Shown: positions 6,020 to 15,023, numbered from the stretch's first letter. The stretch is 31,276 nucleotides of DNA from Gammaproteobacteria bacterium (GCA_008080925.1 VMDJ01000076.1:1-31276), one strand, 5' to 3'. Notes: a model not told the origin generated them from the sequence alone. Numbers and translations: made by a program.

Positions 6020-7366
6020 GTGAGTGAACGCGACACCGATACGATAGCGGCGGTTATAACGCCACCTGGTCGAGGTGGCGTTGGTATCGTTAGACTTTCG
6101 GGTTCATTAGCTTTTTCCATAGCGCAGCAGGTGGCTTCGAAAGTACCCGAGCCGCGCATGGCACATTACGGCCCCTTTATAGATCACGATGAATCGTTAA
6201 TCGATAACGGCATCTTGCTTTGTTTTAAAGCGCCACATTCTTATACCGGTGAAGATGTAGTCGAGTTTCAAGCACATGGCGGCCCGGTTGTTTTAGATCG
6301 ATTGCTCCAACGATGTGTAGCAAGTGGCGCACGTTTAGCTAACGCCGGTGAATATACCGAGCGCGCATTTCTTAACGACAAGATTGACCTTGCTCAAGCA
6401 GAAGCCATTGCCGACCTTATTGATGCTGAAACGACCGCTGCGGCAAAGCTTGCCGCACGTTCTTTACAAGGCGAATTTTCTGAACGGATACATAACTTAG
6501 TGAGTGCGCTGACGCATTTACGGATGTACGTTGAAGCAGCCATTGATTTCCCAGAAGAAGAAATCGACTTTCTCTCTGATGGCAAAGTTGCAGGTGATGT
6601 GGAGTTGCTCATCGAGCAAGTAGAGACTTTGCTAGCGGCGGCCAATGTTGGTCGCGTGATGCGCGATGGAATGACTTTGGTGATAGCAGGCCGACCGAAT
6701 GCGGGTAAATCAAGTTTGCTTAATGCACTGGTAGGTAATGAAAGCGCGATCGTTACGGACATCCCTGGAACCACGCGTGATGTGGTTAAAGAACAGATCC
6801 AACTAGATGGCATGCCTTTACATCTCATAGATACCGCGGGCTTGCGAGATAGCAGTGATGTTGTTGAGCAGATTGGTATTCAGCGTGCCCATGATGCAAT
6901 TGCGCAAGCAGATCGTATTTTGTGGGTTTATGACGGCGACGCTGATCCTGAGCATCGTTCATTTGAAGAGTCGAACTTGCCACCACATGTCCCGGTTACC
7001 TTTTTGCATAACAAAGCAGATAAGACTGGGCGAAAAATTGGTTTAGATGCGAACAAAAAAGTCTTTGCGGTCAGTGCAAAGCAGGGCGAGGGTATCGTTG
7101 AGCTTAAAGCGTATCTCAGACAAACCATGGGGCTTGAACAAACTACGCAAGGTGAGTTCTTAGCTCGTCGCCGCCATATCGATGCGATTGAACGCGCCTT
7201 AGAACACATTCGTACAGGCAAAGCCGCATTGCATGAGGGGCTTGCTGGGGAGTTGATGGCCGAGGATCTTCGCCACGCTCAATTGGCACTATCTGAGATT
7301 ACCGGCGAGTTCAGCGCTGATGACTTACTCGGTGAGATATTCGCCGGCTTTTGTATTGGTAAGTAA
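6020..7366 (+). CDS. mnmE: tRNA uridine-5-carboxymethylaminomethyl modification GTPase MnmE
   Basis: MnmE with MnmG builds the cmnm5/nm5 group on wobble uridine 34 of several tRNAs. The 448-residue frame starts at a GTG. The N-terminal formyl-tetrahydrofolate-binding domain begins IAAVITPPGRGGVGIVRLSG. The G domain has its P-loop GRPNAGKS at 224-231, the switch segment IPGTTRD, DTAG and NKAD. The protein ends in the catalytic CIGK motif at 445-448. It follows yidC by 9 bp and is separated from murI by 2 bp, so it is almost certainly co-transcribed with both. Its partner mnmG lies one gene further on rather than adjacent. Confidence 0.99.
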   Translation: MSERDTDTIAAVITPPGRGGVGIVRLSGSLAFSIAQQVASKVPEPRMAHYGPFIDHDESLIDNGILLCFKAPHSYTGEDVVEFQAHGGPVVLDRLLQRCVASGARLANAGEYTERAFLNDKIDLAQAEAIADLIDAETTAAAKLAARSLQGEFSERIHNLVSALTHLRMYVEAAIDFPEEEIDFLSDGKVAGDVELLIEQVETLLAAANVGRVMRDGMTLVIAGRPNAGKSSLLNALVGNESAIVTDIPGTTRDVVKEQIQLDGMPLHLIDTAGLRDSSDVVEQIGIQRAHDAIAQADRILWVYDGDADPEHRSFEESNLPPHVPVTFLHNKADKTGRKIGLDANKKVFAVSAKQGEGIVELKAYLRQTMGLEQTTQGEFLARRRHIDAIERALEHIRTGKAALHEGLAGELMAEDLRHAQLALSEITGEFSADDLLGEIFAGFCIGK

Positions 7367-7368
7367 CG

Positions 7369-8133
7369 GTGCGTATTGGATTCTTCGATTCAGGTATAGG
7401 CGGTTTAGCGTTACTTGAAGCAGCACTAAAGGCCTTTCCGAATAATCACTATTTGTATCTTGCAGATAACGCCTTTGCACCTTATGGCGACAAAACCGAA
7501 GAAGAAATTAAACAGCGTTGTTTAGCGATCCAAAACTATTTTGAATGTCAGGATGTTGAAGCCATTGTGGTGGCATGTAATACCGCAACCGCTATTGCCA
7601 TCGATGAGATGCGAACTAAAACAGCGTTACCTATCATAGGCGTAGAACCTGCGATAAAGCCTGCTGCTCTCTCGGAACAAACCGATGTTGCCGTACTTGC
7701 CACAAAAGCAACGTTGCTGAGTGAACGCTATAAAAAACTCAAAGCAAAATACGACGGTAAAGGGGTTTATGAATCACCTTGTGCTGGCTGGGTCTCTGCT
7801 TTGGAAGAGAACCAGCGTGAAAACTGGCCAAACCTTTTGAAGTCGGCACTGGCTGAAATAAAAGAAAATAAGGTGAGCCACATCGTATTGGGATGCACGC
7901 ACTACATTGGTCTTAAAGATCGAATCCAAGATTACTTTGGTTACGCCTTAACTTTTTATGAACCGACGTCAGGTGTAATGCAGCGCATGAAACAAATTTT
8001 GAGTGAGAGCCTGGAAGATTCAACCCAGGTATTAGATGTGCACTTGATGGCGACAAGCTCAGTAGATCGACTTGAGGAGTGGGCGGTGAGAAAAAGCCTC
8101 AAAAAGCACAGCGTTTCTGTCATCGATTTGTGA
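7369..8133 (+). CDS. murI: Glutamate racemase
   Basis: MurI converts L-glutamate to D-glutamate for peptidoglycan precursors. The 254-residue protein starts at a GTG 2 bp after the mnmE stop. It shows FDSGIGG at 6-12 with the catalytic Asp7 and Ser8, the substrate loop PYGDK, the first catalytic cysteine in ACNT (Cys70), and the second in GCTHY (Cys176). All the key residues of the two-cysteine racemase mechanism are present. Its position between mnmE and mnmG is unusual. The related aspartate racemases lack this motif set, so I am confident in the family call. Confidence 0.95.
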   Translation: MRIGFFDSGIGGLALLEAALKAFPNNHYLYLADNAFAPYGDKTEEEIKQRCLAIQNYFECQDVEAIVVACNTATAIAIDEMRTKTALPIIGVEPAIKPAALSEQTDVAVLATKATLLSERYKKLKAKYDGKGVYESPCAGWVSALEENQRENWPNLLKSALAEIKENKVSHIVLGCTHYIGLKDRIQDYFGYALTFYEPTSGVMQRMKQILSESLEDSTQVLDVHLMATSSVDRLEEWAVRKSLKKHSVSVIDL

Positions 8134-8192
8134 CATGACGCGACCTAAATGCTTGTTTAAACTATAACTTCACATTTTTTAGCGACGAACCC

Positions 8193-10079
8193 ATGTTTCA
8201 CGCAGATCATTATGCAGTCATTGTTGTAGGCGGAGGCCATGCCGGTACCGAGGCGGCCTTGGCGTCTGCGCGCATGGGTCAAAAAACCTTATTGCTCTCT
8301 CACAACATCGACACCCTAGGTGCGATGAGCTGTAACCCTGCGATTGGTGGTATTGGTAAGGGCCATCTGGTTCGTGAAGTGGATGCGCTAGGCGGTCTGA
8401 TGGCAAAAGCGGCTGACCGCGGCGGTATTCAATTCCGCACTTTAAATTCGCGTAAAGGGCCTGCGGTTCGCGCGACACGTGCGCAAGCAGATCGTGCTCT
8501 ATATAAAGCGGCTGTTCGTGCTGCATTAGAAGAACAAGAAAACCTCGATCTGTTTCAGCAAGCCGTTGATGACCTGATTGTTGAAAATGGTCGCGCTGTT
8601 GGCGTGACCACGCAGATGGGCTTGAAGTTTAGAGCGGACACCGTGGTGTTGACCGTCGGCACTTTTTTAGGTGGTCGCATTCATATTGGCCTAGAAAATT
8701 ACCAAGGCGGCAGAGCAGGGGATCCACCGGCAAATGCTTTATCACTGCGCCTTCGTGAACAGCCCTTTACCGTTGAGCGATTAAAAACCGGAACGCCGCC
8801 GCGTATTGATAAGCGCTCCGTAAATTTTAGCGTGTTGGAAGAGCAGCCAGGTGATAACCCAGAGCCGGTGTTCTCGTTCATGGCGGATCGCAGTTGGCAC
8901 CCACAACAAATCCCGTGTCACATCACTCGAACCAATCAACAGACGCACGATATCATTCGCGGTGGAATGGATCGCTCGCCAATGTATACCGGCGTAATTG
9001 AAGGCGTTGGTCCAAGATACTGCCCATCAATTGAAGATAAGGTAGTTCGTTTCGCCGATAAAGATTCGCATCAAATCTTTATTGAGCCAGAAGGCCTAAC
9101 CAGTAATGAGCTTTATCCAAATGGCATTTCGACATCGTTGCCATTTGATGTGCAGTGGGAGCTGGTGCGCTCAATGAAGGGTTTTGAGCAAGCGCGTATT
9201 ACTCGCCCTGGCTATGCCATTGAATATGACTTCTTTGATCCGCGTGAATTGAAATCATCATTAGAAACTAAACACATTGAAGCCTTGTTTTTCGCAGGAC
9301 AAATCAACGGCACGACCGGTTATGAAGAAGCGGCAGCACAAGGTTTATTAGCGGGTACAAATGCGGCATTGAAAGCACAAAACAAAGAAGCCTGGTGCCC
9401 GCGTCGTGATGAAGCCTATTTGGGCGTGTTGGTTGATGATTTGATAACACGTGGCACGCAAGAGCCGTATCGAATGTTCACAAGTCGTGCTGAATATCGC
9501 TTGATGCTCCGAGAAGATAATGCTGATCTGCGCCTAACCGAAAAAGGCCGAGAGCTAGGTTTGGTTGATGATAAACAATGGCAGTTCTTTGAAGAGAAGC
9601 GTGAAGCAATTGCTAAAGAGCAACAACGTCTTAAAGAAACGTTTGTGCGCCCGAATGACTTGAGTATTGAACAGGCACACGAGTTGCTCGGCGATGAGCT
9701 TCGTAAAGAAACCCGTGCCATTGAATTAATAGCGCGACCAAAAAGTGATTATGCGAAGGTGACTTCGCTTGCTGTTGTCGGCCCAATGCACAGTGACAAA
9801 CCTTGGGCGGAACAAGTGCGCGAGCAAGTTGAGATACAAGCTAAGTACTCTGGTTACATCAACCGACAAGTGGCAGAGGTTGAGAAATCAAAAACCGCAG
9901 AAGCGGTCTCTTTGCCTGAGGATATTGATTACGCCTTAGTAAAAGGCTTATCCGCTGAGCTGACAGAAAAGTTAGCGCGCCTACGTCCACAAACAATAGG
10001 TCAAGCTGGCCGTATCCCTGGTATTACACCAGCGGCTTTATCACTGTTACTCATTCACCTTAAAAAACGATCTGCATAA
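8193..10079 (+). CDS. mnmG: tRNA uridine-5-carboxymethylaminomethyl modification enzyme MnmG
   Basis: MnmG (GidA) is the FAD- and NADH-dependent partner of MnmE in wobble-uridine modification. The 628-residue product begins MFHADHYAVIVVGGGHAGTE, with the FAD-binding GGGHAG at 13-18. It also has the family blocks SCNPAIGGIGKGH and PRYCPSIEDK, and GQINGTTGYEEA. The C-terminal helical domain includes YSGYINRQ and PGITPAALSLLLIHLKK. Length and motifs are normal. It lies 59 bp after murI and 12 bp before yaaA. Its first codons contain a half-parS sequence (TGTTTCACG) that is not followed by the other half. Confidence 0.99.
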   Translation: MFHADHYAVIVVGGGHAGTEAALASARMGQKTLLLSHNIDTLGAMSCNPAIGGIGKGHLVREVDALGGLMAKAADRGGIQFRTLNSRKGPAVRATRAQADRALYKAAVRAALEEQENLDLFQQAVDDLIVENGRAVGVTTQMGLKFRADTVVLTVGTFLGGRIHIGLENYQGGRAGDPPANALSLRLREQPFTVERLKTGTPPRIDKRSVNFSVLEEQPGDNPEPVFSFMADRSWHPQQIPCHITRTNQQTHDIIRGGMDRSPMYTGVIEGVGPRYCPSIEDKVVRFADKDSHQIFIEPEGLTSNELYPNGISTSLPFDVQWELVRSMKGFEQARITRPGYAIEYDFFDPRELKSSLETKHIEALFFAGQINGTTGYEEAAAQGLLAGTNAALKAQNKEAWCPRRDEAYLGVLVDDLITRGTQEPYRMFTSRAEYRLMLREDNADLRLTEKGRELGLVDDKQWQFFEEKREAIAKEQQRLKETFVRPNDLSIEQAHELLGDELRKETRAIELIARPKSDYAKVTSLAVVGPMHSDKPWAEQVREQVEIQAKYSGYINRQVAEVEKSKTAEAVSLPEDIDYALVKGLSAELTEKLARLRPQTIGQAGRIPGITPAALSLLLIHLKKRSA

Positions 10080-10091
10080 ACGAGAAGACCC

Positions 10092-10859
10092 GTGCTTATT
10101 CTTATCTCACCGGCAAAGAAACTGGATTACGACACACCTGTACCAAGCAAGCTCAGTACTAAGCCTGAGTTTTTGAAAGACTCGCAAGTTTTAATTGATC
10201 GTTTGCGCCAGTTTTCTTCAATGGATCTTGCAGAGCTAATGAAGCTCAGTATGAATTTGGCCGAACTTAACTTCGATCGTTATGCCGAGTGGACGCCAAA
10301 GATTACAAAGAAAAATGCAAAGCAAGCGTTGCTCGCCTTCAAAGGTGATGTCTATGCCGGTATGGATGCCGAAAGTTTTTCAGAAGATGATTTGGCCTAT
10401 GCACAAGAGCATTTGCGTATTTTGTCGGGTCTCTATGGGCTGCTTAAACCGATGGATTTGATGATGGCGTATCGCTTAGAAATGGGCACATCGCTAGAAA
10501 ATTCGCGCGGTAAGAACTTGTATGAATTTTGGGATACCACTATCACCCAAGCGATTAATAAGCAGTTAAAAGCGCAAGGTGATGATGTTGTTATTAACTT
10601 GGCATCCAATGAGTACTTTAAGTCAGTAAAACCAAAGCTAATCGAGGGTCGGATCATCACGCCGCAATTTAAAGAGCGTAAAGATGGCCAATTTAAAATG
10701 ATTGGTATCTATGCGAAAAAAGCGCGCGGTTTATTAAGCCGTTATATCTTGTTAAATCGTTTGCAAGATCCAGAAGCGATCAAGAAGTTTGATGTTGATG
10801 GCTATGCGTTTAATAAATCACAAAGTAAAGGCGACACCTGGGTGTTCACCCGCGGCTAA
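10092..10859 (+). CDS. yaaA: YaaA/DUF328 family peroxide stress resistance protein
   Basis: In E. coli YaaA belongs to the OxyR regulon and limits intracellular free iron and oxidative DNA damage; the biochemical activity is DNA binding with a cantaloupe-like fold. The 255-residue protein starts at a GTG. It begins MLILISPAKKLDYDTP and contains AFKGDVYAGMDAESF and SGLYGLLKPMDLM, with NLASNEYFKSV further on. These are the strongest family blocks. It follows mnmG by 12 bp, so it is probably co-transcribed with it. The 3' end overlaps the convergent MFS gene by 14 bp. No OxyR site is evident to me. Confidence 0.95.
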   Translation: MLILISPAKKLDYDTPVPSKLSTKPEFLKDSQVLIDRLRQFSSMDLAELMKLSMNLAELNFDRYAEWTPKITKKNAKQALLAFKGDVYAGMDAESFSEDDLAYAQEHLRILSGLYGLLKPMDLMMAYRLEMGTSLENSRGKNLYEFWDTTITQAINKQLKAQGDDVVINLASNEYFKSVKPKLIEGRIITPQFKERKDGQFKMIGIYAKKARGLLSRYILLNRLQDPEAIKKFDVDGYAFNKSQSKGDTWVFTRG

Positions 10860-12003
10860 GCGCTTCTAATTGATTTAGCGACCCCGGTATTCGTTGAGCA
10901 AGTAGCAACGATATAAATGCCATGCCTGCGCCGATATAAAAAACGATGGCGGGTGAGTCTATCCAAATAAAACCAAAGGCCGCTGGAATGATCACGGCAG
11001 CGATATGATTAATCGTGAATGATACGCCGGCAGTTGATGCTATGTCTTGTGGATCAGCAATACGCTTAAAGTAGCTTTCAATACTGATCGCCAAAGAGAA
11101 CAAGATGTGATCGATGATAAATAAAGCGGCTGCCATCGCTGCGTTATCCACTAAGGCATAGCTGATAAAGATCACGATCAAGCCAAGGTACTCAAGTGTT
11201 AGCGCTTTATGTTCGCCCCATTTAGCAATCAACTTGCCTATGCGGGGTGCTGCCCAAGAGTTAATAATGTGATTGACTAAAAAGAGCAGAGCGATATCTG
11301 ACGCGCTAAAGCCAAACTTTTCCACCATCAAGAAGCTGGCGAAAACAATGAAGATTTGTCGACGAGCGCCACTCATAAACACGAGCGCGTAGTACAAAGA
11401 ATACGCCGGACGCAGAATCAGTTTTTTATGTTGCGGAATCGCATGAGTAAACGATGGGAAATAACGCCATGCCCACAGCACTAAAACGATCGCACCAATA
11501 CCTGTGATGGCGTAGATATAAACATAGTCAATCGCAAGCCATTCAATCGAGAGCCATATGCCAAGGAACACAGCGATTGATGCATAAGATCGTGCGGCCG
11601 AGAGATGACCTAACACAACGGGCACACGCTCTTTATCAATCCATTGCAGCGCTAACGATTTTTGTACGGTGTAGTAATAATGAAAACCCACCGACATGAT
11701 CACCGTGGTGACATACAAGCCAAGGTTGCTTGGAAAGAAGCCGGTTAATGCAACACCTATACCTAAGATTGCAATCGAGAGTAACGCAAAAGTTTGTTCG
11801 CGAAATATCAATAAAAGGAAAACCGTGGTGAACGCAAGAAAGCCTGGCACTTCACGGAGGCTTTGTAGAAACCCCATCTCGATCCCACTGAAGCCAGCTT
11901 GCTCGACAGCAAAGTTATTAATCAGCGTATGCCAACACGCAAAGCCAAATGCGGCGGCGAAGCTCATTAACCATAAAAGCTGTTCGGGAGATTTTGATTT
12001 CAT
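10846..12003 (-). CDS. Major facilitator superfamily transporter, substrate unknown
   Basis: This 385-residue protein is almost entirely hydrophobic. It shows about twelve membrane segments, from LLWLMSFAAAFGFACW near the N-terminus to IVFYIGAGMAFISLLLAQ near the C-terminus, with a longer cytoplasmic loop in the middle around HAIPQHKK. That is the usual 6+6 MFS layout. I do not recognise a subfamily motif that would give the substrate. It is the only minus-strand gene between dnaA and tpm and interrupts the mnmG-to-rsmG run. Its 3' end overlaps yaaA by 14 bp. No clear Shine-Dalgarno precedes the ATG, and a small palindrome (CAGCTT-A-AAGCTG, 12009-12021) lies just upstream. Confidence 0.85.
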   Translation of the reverse strand: MKSKSPEQLLWLMSFAAAFGFACWHTLINNFAVEQAGFSGIEMGFLQSLREVPGFLAFTTVFLLLIFREQTFALLSIAILGIGVALTGFFPSNLGLYVTTVIMSVGFHYYYTVQKSLALQWIDKERVPVVLGHLSAARSYASIAVFLGIWLSIEWLAIDYVYIYAITGIGAIVLVLWAWRYFPSFTHAIPQHKKLILRPAYSLYYALVFMSGARRQIFIVFASFLMVEKFGFSASDIALLFLVNHIINSWAAPRIGKLIAKWGEHKALTLEYLGLIVIFISYALVDNAAMAAALFIIDHILFSLAISIESYFKRIADPQDIASTAGVSFTINHIAAVIIPAAFGFIWIDSPAIVFYIGAGMAFISLLLAQRIPGSLNQLEALSRG

Positions 12004-12071
12004 CGCGGCAGCTTAAAGCTGAATGGTGAAAATGCATAGCAAAGCCTGAAAGGCACCGCGATAATACCGGC

Positions 12072-12719
12072 ATGAAATATGGACACAAACGTAACGAAGC
12101 GATCGCTCAATGGCCCTTACAGCTAACAGAGGGCCTTGCTCAAATGGGGCTCGAGATACCCGTTGAGCAACAAGCGTTACTGCTTGATTACCTTGCGTTG
12201 ATTGATAAGTGGAACAAGGTCTATAACCTCACTGCCGTACGCAATCCTGAAGAGATGGTCTCTCGTCAGTTATTAGATAGTTTGTCGATTGCACCTCATA
12301 TTAAAGGCCCTGAATTGCTCGATGTTGGATGTGGCGCAGGTCTGCCAGGTATTCCGCTAGCGATTGTGCATCCTGAACTGCGCGTTACACTGATCGATTC
12401 AAACGGTAAAAAGACACGCTTTGTGCAACAAGCGATCGCAGAGTTAAAGCTGACTAACGCCAACGTTATTCAGGGTCGCGTAGAAGATCTGACCCAAGAT
12501 GAACACTTTGGCACGATTACCTCGCGCGCTTTTGCTGACCTGCATTTGATGATCCGCCTTACCAAGCACTTGCTCAAACCGAATGGTCAGTGGGCAGCGA
12601 TGAAGTCCGGTATTGAGGAGTTGGATGAAACTCAGTTGCCAGAAGGCAAGCAAGTTGCGATACATGAGCTGCACGTGCCGGGCGAAAATGCTGCTCGTCG
12701 TTTGTTGGTGATTACGTAG
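12072..12719 (+). CDS. rsmG: 16S rRNA (guanine-N7)-methyltransferase RsmG
   Basis: RsmG (GidB) methylates N7 of G527 in 16S rRNA using S-adenosylmethionine; its loss gives low-level streptomycin resistance in several bacteria. The 215-residue product has the family stretch DKWNKVYNLTAVRNPEEMV. The SAM-binding motif DVGCGAGLPGIPL is at 84-96, and SRAFADL follows later. It is slightly longer at the N-terminus than the 207-residue E. coli protein, similar to Pseudomonas homologues. Unlike in most relatives it does not directly follow mnmG. The MFS gene is divergent, 68 bp upstream, and parA follows after 81 bp. Confidence 0.97.
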   Translation: MKYGHKRNEAIAQWPLQLTEGLAQMGLEIPVEQQALLLDYLALIDKWNKVYNLTAVRNPEEMVSRQLLDSLSIAPHIKGPELLDVGCGAGLPGIPLAIVHPELRVTLIDSNGKKTRFVQQAIAELKLTNANVIQGRVEDLTQDEHFGTITSRAFADLHLMIRLTKHLLKPNGQWAAMKSGIEELDETQLPEGKQVAIHELHVPGENAARRLLVIT

Positions 12720-12800
12720 TCGTTGTCCTGAGCGAGTGCGCGCCGCTATTATGTGCAGCCAAATTGATTTGCTGACTTCAGCACACCACTAGAGACACCA

Positions 12801-13562
12801 ATGGCCCGAGTTATTTGCGTTGCTAACCAAAAAGGCGGTGTGGGTAAAACCACAACGACGGTCAATACCGTGGCAGCGCTAGCGCTGATGAAAAAGCGTG
12901 TGTTGTTGGTTGATCTTGACCCTCAAGGCAATGCGACCATGGGCTGCGGTGTCGATAAACACGATATCGAGCTGTCATCACTTGAGGTTTTGCTCGGTGA
13001 AGCCAGTGTTGCTGAGGTGAAAAAGCCCGCGGTAGAAAATTTGTTTGATGTGCTACCGGCGAATGGCGATCTCACCGTCGCAGAGGTTGAGCTAATCGAC
13101 ATGGATAACCGCGAGCAACAGCTAAAGAAGGCACTTGCGGCTGTGGCGAATGACTATGACTACATCTTTATTGATTGTCCGCCATCTTTAAACATGCTCA
13201 CCTTGAATGCGCTAGTGGCTGCCGATGGCGTGTTGATTCCGATTCAAACCGAGTACTACGCACTTGAGGGTTTGTCTTCATTGCTTGTCACTATTGAGCA
13301 AATCAAGGCACATGCTAATCCAGGTCTTTCGATTGATGGCATTGTGAGAACCATGCACGACCCCCGAAACAACCTGGCGACGGATGTTTCAGCGCAGCTG
13401 ATCGAGCATTTTGGTGATCGTGTGTTCCGTACTATCATCCCACGCAATGTGCGTGTTGCTGAATCGCCAAGTCATGGTTTACCGGTGATGTTGTATGATA
13501 AATCATCACGTGGCGCGATCAGCTATATGGCGCTAGCGAGCGAGTTATCTCGCCTTCATTAA
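12801..13562 (+). CDS. parA: Chromosome partitioning ATPase ParA
   Basis: ParA (Soj) forms ATP-dependent dimers on the nucleoid and moves ParB-parS complexes to separate new origins. The 253-residue protein begins MARVICVANQ and carries the deviant Walker A box KGGVGKTT at 11-18, including the signature first lysine. The Walker B region reads IFIDCPPSL, and the C-terminal part includes RVAESPSHGLPV. It lacks the extra N-terminal helix-turn-helix of plasmid type Ia ParA proteins, so it is the chromosomal type. parB follows after 18 bp, and the cognate parS site lies at 324-339 in this window. Confidence 0.98.
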   Translation: MARVICVANQKGGVGKTTTTVNTVAALALMKKRVLLVDLDPQGNATMGCGVDKHDIELSSLEVLLGEASVAEVKKPAVENLFDVLPANGDLTVAEVELIDMDNREQQLKKALAAVANDYDYIFIDCPPSLNMLTLNALVAADGVLIPIQTEYYALEGLSSLLVTIEQIKAHANPGLSIDGIVRTMHDPRNNLATDVSAQLIEHFGDRVFRTIIPRNVRVAESPSHGLPVMLYDKSSRGAISYMALASELSRLH

Positions 13563-13580
13563 GGTTCAAAGCAAAAACAC

Positions 13581-14492
13581 ATGGTAAAGAAACGTGGATT
13601 GGCGCGCGGATTAGACGCGCTTTTAGGTGGCGGCAGACCAAGTAAAACGGAGCCAGCTGAAACGACATCAGTGGTTGAAACATCTGATGCGCCCAGCTCA
13701 GCTAAAGTCGCTGAAGGGCAAAGCGTGCTGCCTGTCGAGTTTCTCCAGCGTGGTCGTTATCAGCCACGCCGTCATTTCGATGAAAACAAGCTGCAAGAAT
13801 TAGCCGATTCGATTAAAGCACAAGGTATGGTTCAACCCATCGTTGTGCGCTCGGTTGGCGACAATAACTACGAGATTATCGCTGGTGAGCGTCGTTGGCG
13901 TGCAGCACAGCTTGCTGGCCTGGCCGAAGTCCCTGTTTTTATTAGAGAAGTTGACGATCAAACCGCCATGGCAATGGCCTTGATCGAGAATATCCAGCGT
14001 GACGACCTCAATCCTTTAGAAGAAGCGGTCGCATTGCATCGTTTACTCGATGAATTTGGCCTAACCCACCAAGAAATTGCCAATGCGGTGGGTAAATCTC
14101 GTACCACCGTCACCAATTTAATGCGCTTGCTCGAATTGGCGCCAGAAGTGAAAGCATTGGTTGATGAACGCAAGCTGGACATGGGTCATGCACGTGCCTT
14201 GTTGGCGCTGAAAGCGGGCGATCAGCGTAAAGCCGCTAACGAGGTGGTGAAAAAAGGTTTATCAGTTCGTGCAACCGAGGCCTTGGTTAAAGCATTGTTG
14301 AACCCTAAACCGGCAGCAAGCAAAAAAACAGGGTCTAGTTACGACAATGATACCCGTCGTTTGTTAGATGATTTAACCGATCGCTTAGGTGCGAAGGTGG
14401 ACTTGAAACAGACGGGTAAGGGAAAGGGTACTTTACAGATTAGTTTCAATAGCTTGGATGAGCTCGAAGGGATCCTAGAACACATCAAATAG
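13581..14492 (+). CDS. parB: Chromosome partitioning protein ParB
   Basis: ParB (Spo0J) is a CTP-dependent DNA clamp that loads at parS and spreads along neighbouring DNA. The 303-residue protein starts with the basic motif MVKKRGLARGLDALLGGG, the segment that stimulates ParA ATPase in relatives. The CTP-binding region has RYQPRRHF and GERRWRA (102-108), then ENIQRDDLNPLEEA. The helix-turn-helix that reads parS includes THQEIANAVGKSRTTVTNLMRLLEL. A Lys/Pro/Ala-rich linker leads to the C-terminal dimerisation region. Motifs and length are normal for a chromosomal ParB. The next gene block, the atp operon, has its own promoter. Confidence 0.98.
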   Translation: MVKKRGLARGLDALLGGGRPSKTEPAETTSVVETSDAPSSAKVAEGQSVLPVEFLQRGRYQPRRHFDENKLQELADSIKAQGMVQPIVVRSVGDNNYEIIAGERRWRAAQLAGLAEVPVFIREVDDQTAMAMALIENIQRDDLNPLEEAVALHRLLDEFGLTHQEIANAVGKSRTTVTNLMRLLELAPEVKALVDERKLDMGHARALLALKAGDQRKAANEVVKKGLSVRATEALVKALLNPKPAASKKTGSSYDNDTRRLLDDLTDRLGAKVDLKQTGKGKGTLQISFNSLDELEGILEHIK

Positions 14493-14503
14493 TCGCTTTG
14501 GCG

Positions 14504-14533
14504 GGCCTAAATTTTTGACATCAAAAAATGGCC
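14504..14533. repeat. Imperfect AT-rich palindrome between parB and the atp promoter
   Basis: GGCC (14504-14507) and GGCC (14530-14533) flank ATTTTTGA and TCAAAAAAT, which pair except for one extra A. The centre is CA. The structure starts 11 bp after the parB stop. It has no U-run after it, so it is not a clear intrinsic terminator. It could be a transcript-end stabilising hairpin or a protein-binding palindrome. Confidence 0.35.
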
Positions 14534-14589
14534 TGAAGATTCCACAATGATAAAGCGCCCATATATTGAATTTTCTATAAGGCAATAGT

Positions 14590-14618
14590 TTGACCTTTGT
14601 CAGGCATCTCCCTATACT
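14590..14618 (+). promoter_or_regulatory. Predicted sigma70 promoter of the atp operon
   Basis: TTGACC (14590-14595) and TATACT (14613-14618) each lie one substitution from consensus and are exactly 17 bp apart. Transcription would begin near 14625, about 30 bases before the atpI ATG at 14655. Confidence 0.75.
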
Positions 14619-14654
14619 GCCCCCGCTTTTTGGCCAAGACCGTAGTTGAACGTT

Positions 14655-15023
14655 ATGCATAACCTCGATGAACGTCGAGCTAAAAACATCTTATTAGCGC
14701 AAATTTCAGTTGCTGTTATTGTTGCGCTGGTCGCAGCAGTTTTCGATATTCGTTATGCGAGAGATGCCTTTATTGGCGGTCTTGCAACAATTATAGGAAC
14801 CGCTGTTTTTGCGTTTTGGATCTTTGGTCCCTACAGCGCTAAGGAACCCGGTCAGTTGGTGGCAAGGTTCTATGGTGGTGAAATTTTAAAGATTGTTTCA
14901 ATCGTTATTGTTTTCGCTATCGCGATGAAAAAAATCGATGATTTAGAGCCAGTGGCATTATTTACTGCGTTCTTAATCGTTCAGGTATTACCCCCGCTAC
15001 TGGCGAATCGCATCGCCCGTTGA
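14655..15023 (+). CDS. atpI: ATP synthase assembly protein I
   Basis: AtpI is a small membrane protein that helps assemble the c-ring; it is not part of the finished enzyme. From the ATG at 14655 the product is 122 residues. It has hydrophobic segments at about 12-30, 40-57, 75-92 and 98-115, matching the four-segment AtpI pattern, with the charged stretch MKKIDDLEP between the last two. The frame also opens at a TTG three codons upstream (14646). I chose the ATG because neither has a good ribosome-binding site and ATG is the stronger start. It is the first gene after the atp promoter, 15 bp before atpB. Confidence 0.9.
   Translation: MHNLDERRAKNILLAQISVAVIVALVAAVFDIRYARDAFIGGLATIIGTAVFAFWIFGPYSAKEPGQLVARFYGGEILKIVSIVIVFAIAMKKIDDLEPVALFTAFLIVQVLPPLLANRIAR

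Noticed and set aside
6394..6828. Long antisense frame of 144 codons opposite mnmE
   Set aside because: It lies fully within a well-supported gene, has Ser/Ala/Arg-rich shadow composition and no recognisable family.
8194..8202. Half-parS sequence TGTTTCACG at the start of mnmG
   Set aside because: The second palindrome half is absent and the bases are explained by the coding sequence M-F-H-A.
12009..12021. Palindrome CAGCTT-A-AAGCTG in the MFS-rsmG gap as an operator
   Set aside because: Short and without a known regulator match; noted only under the MFS gene.
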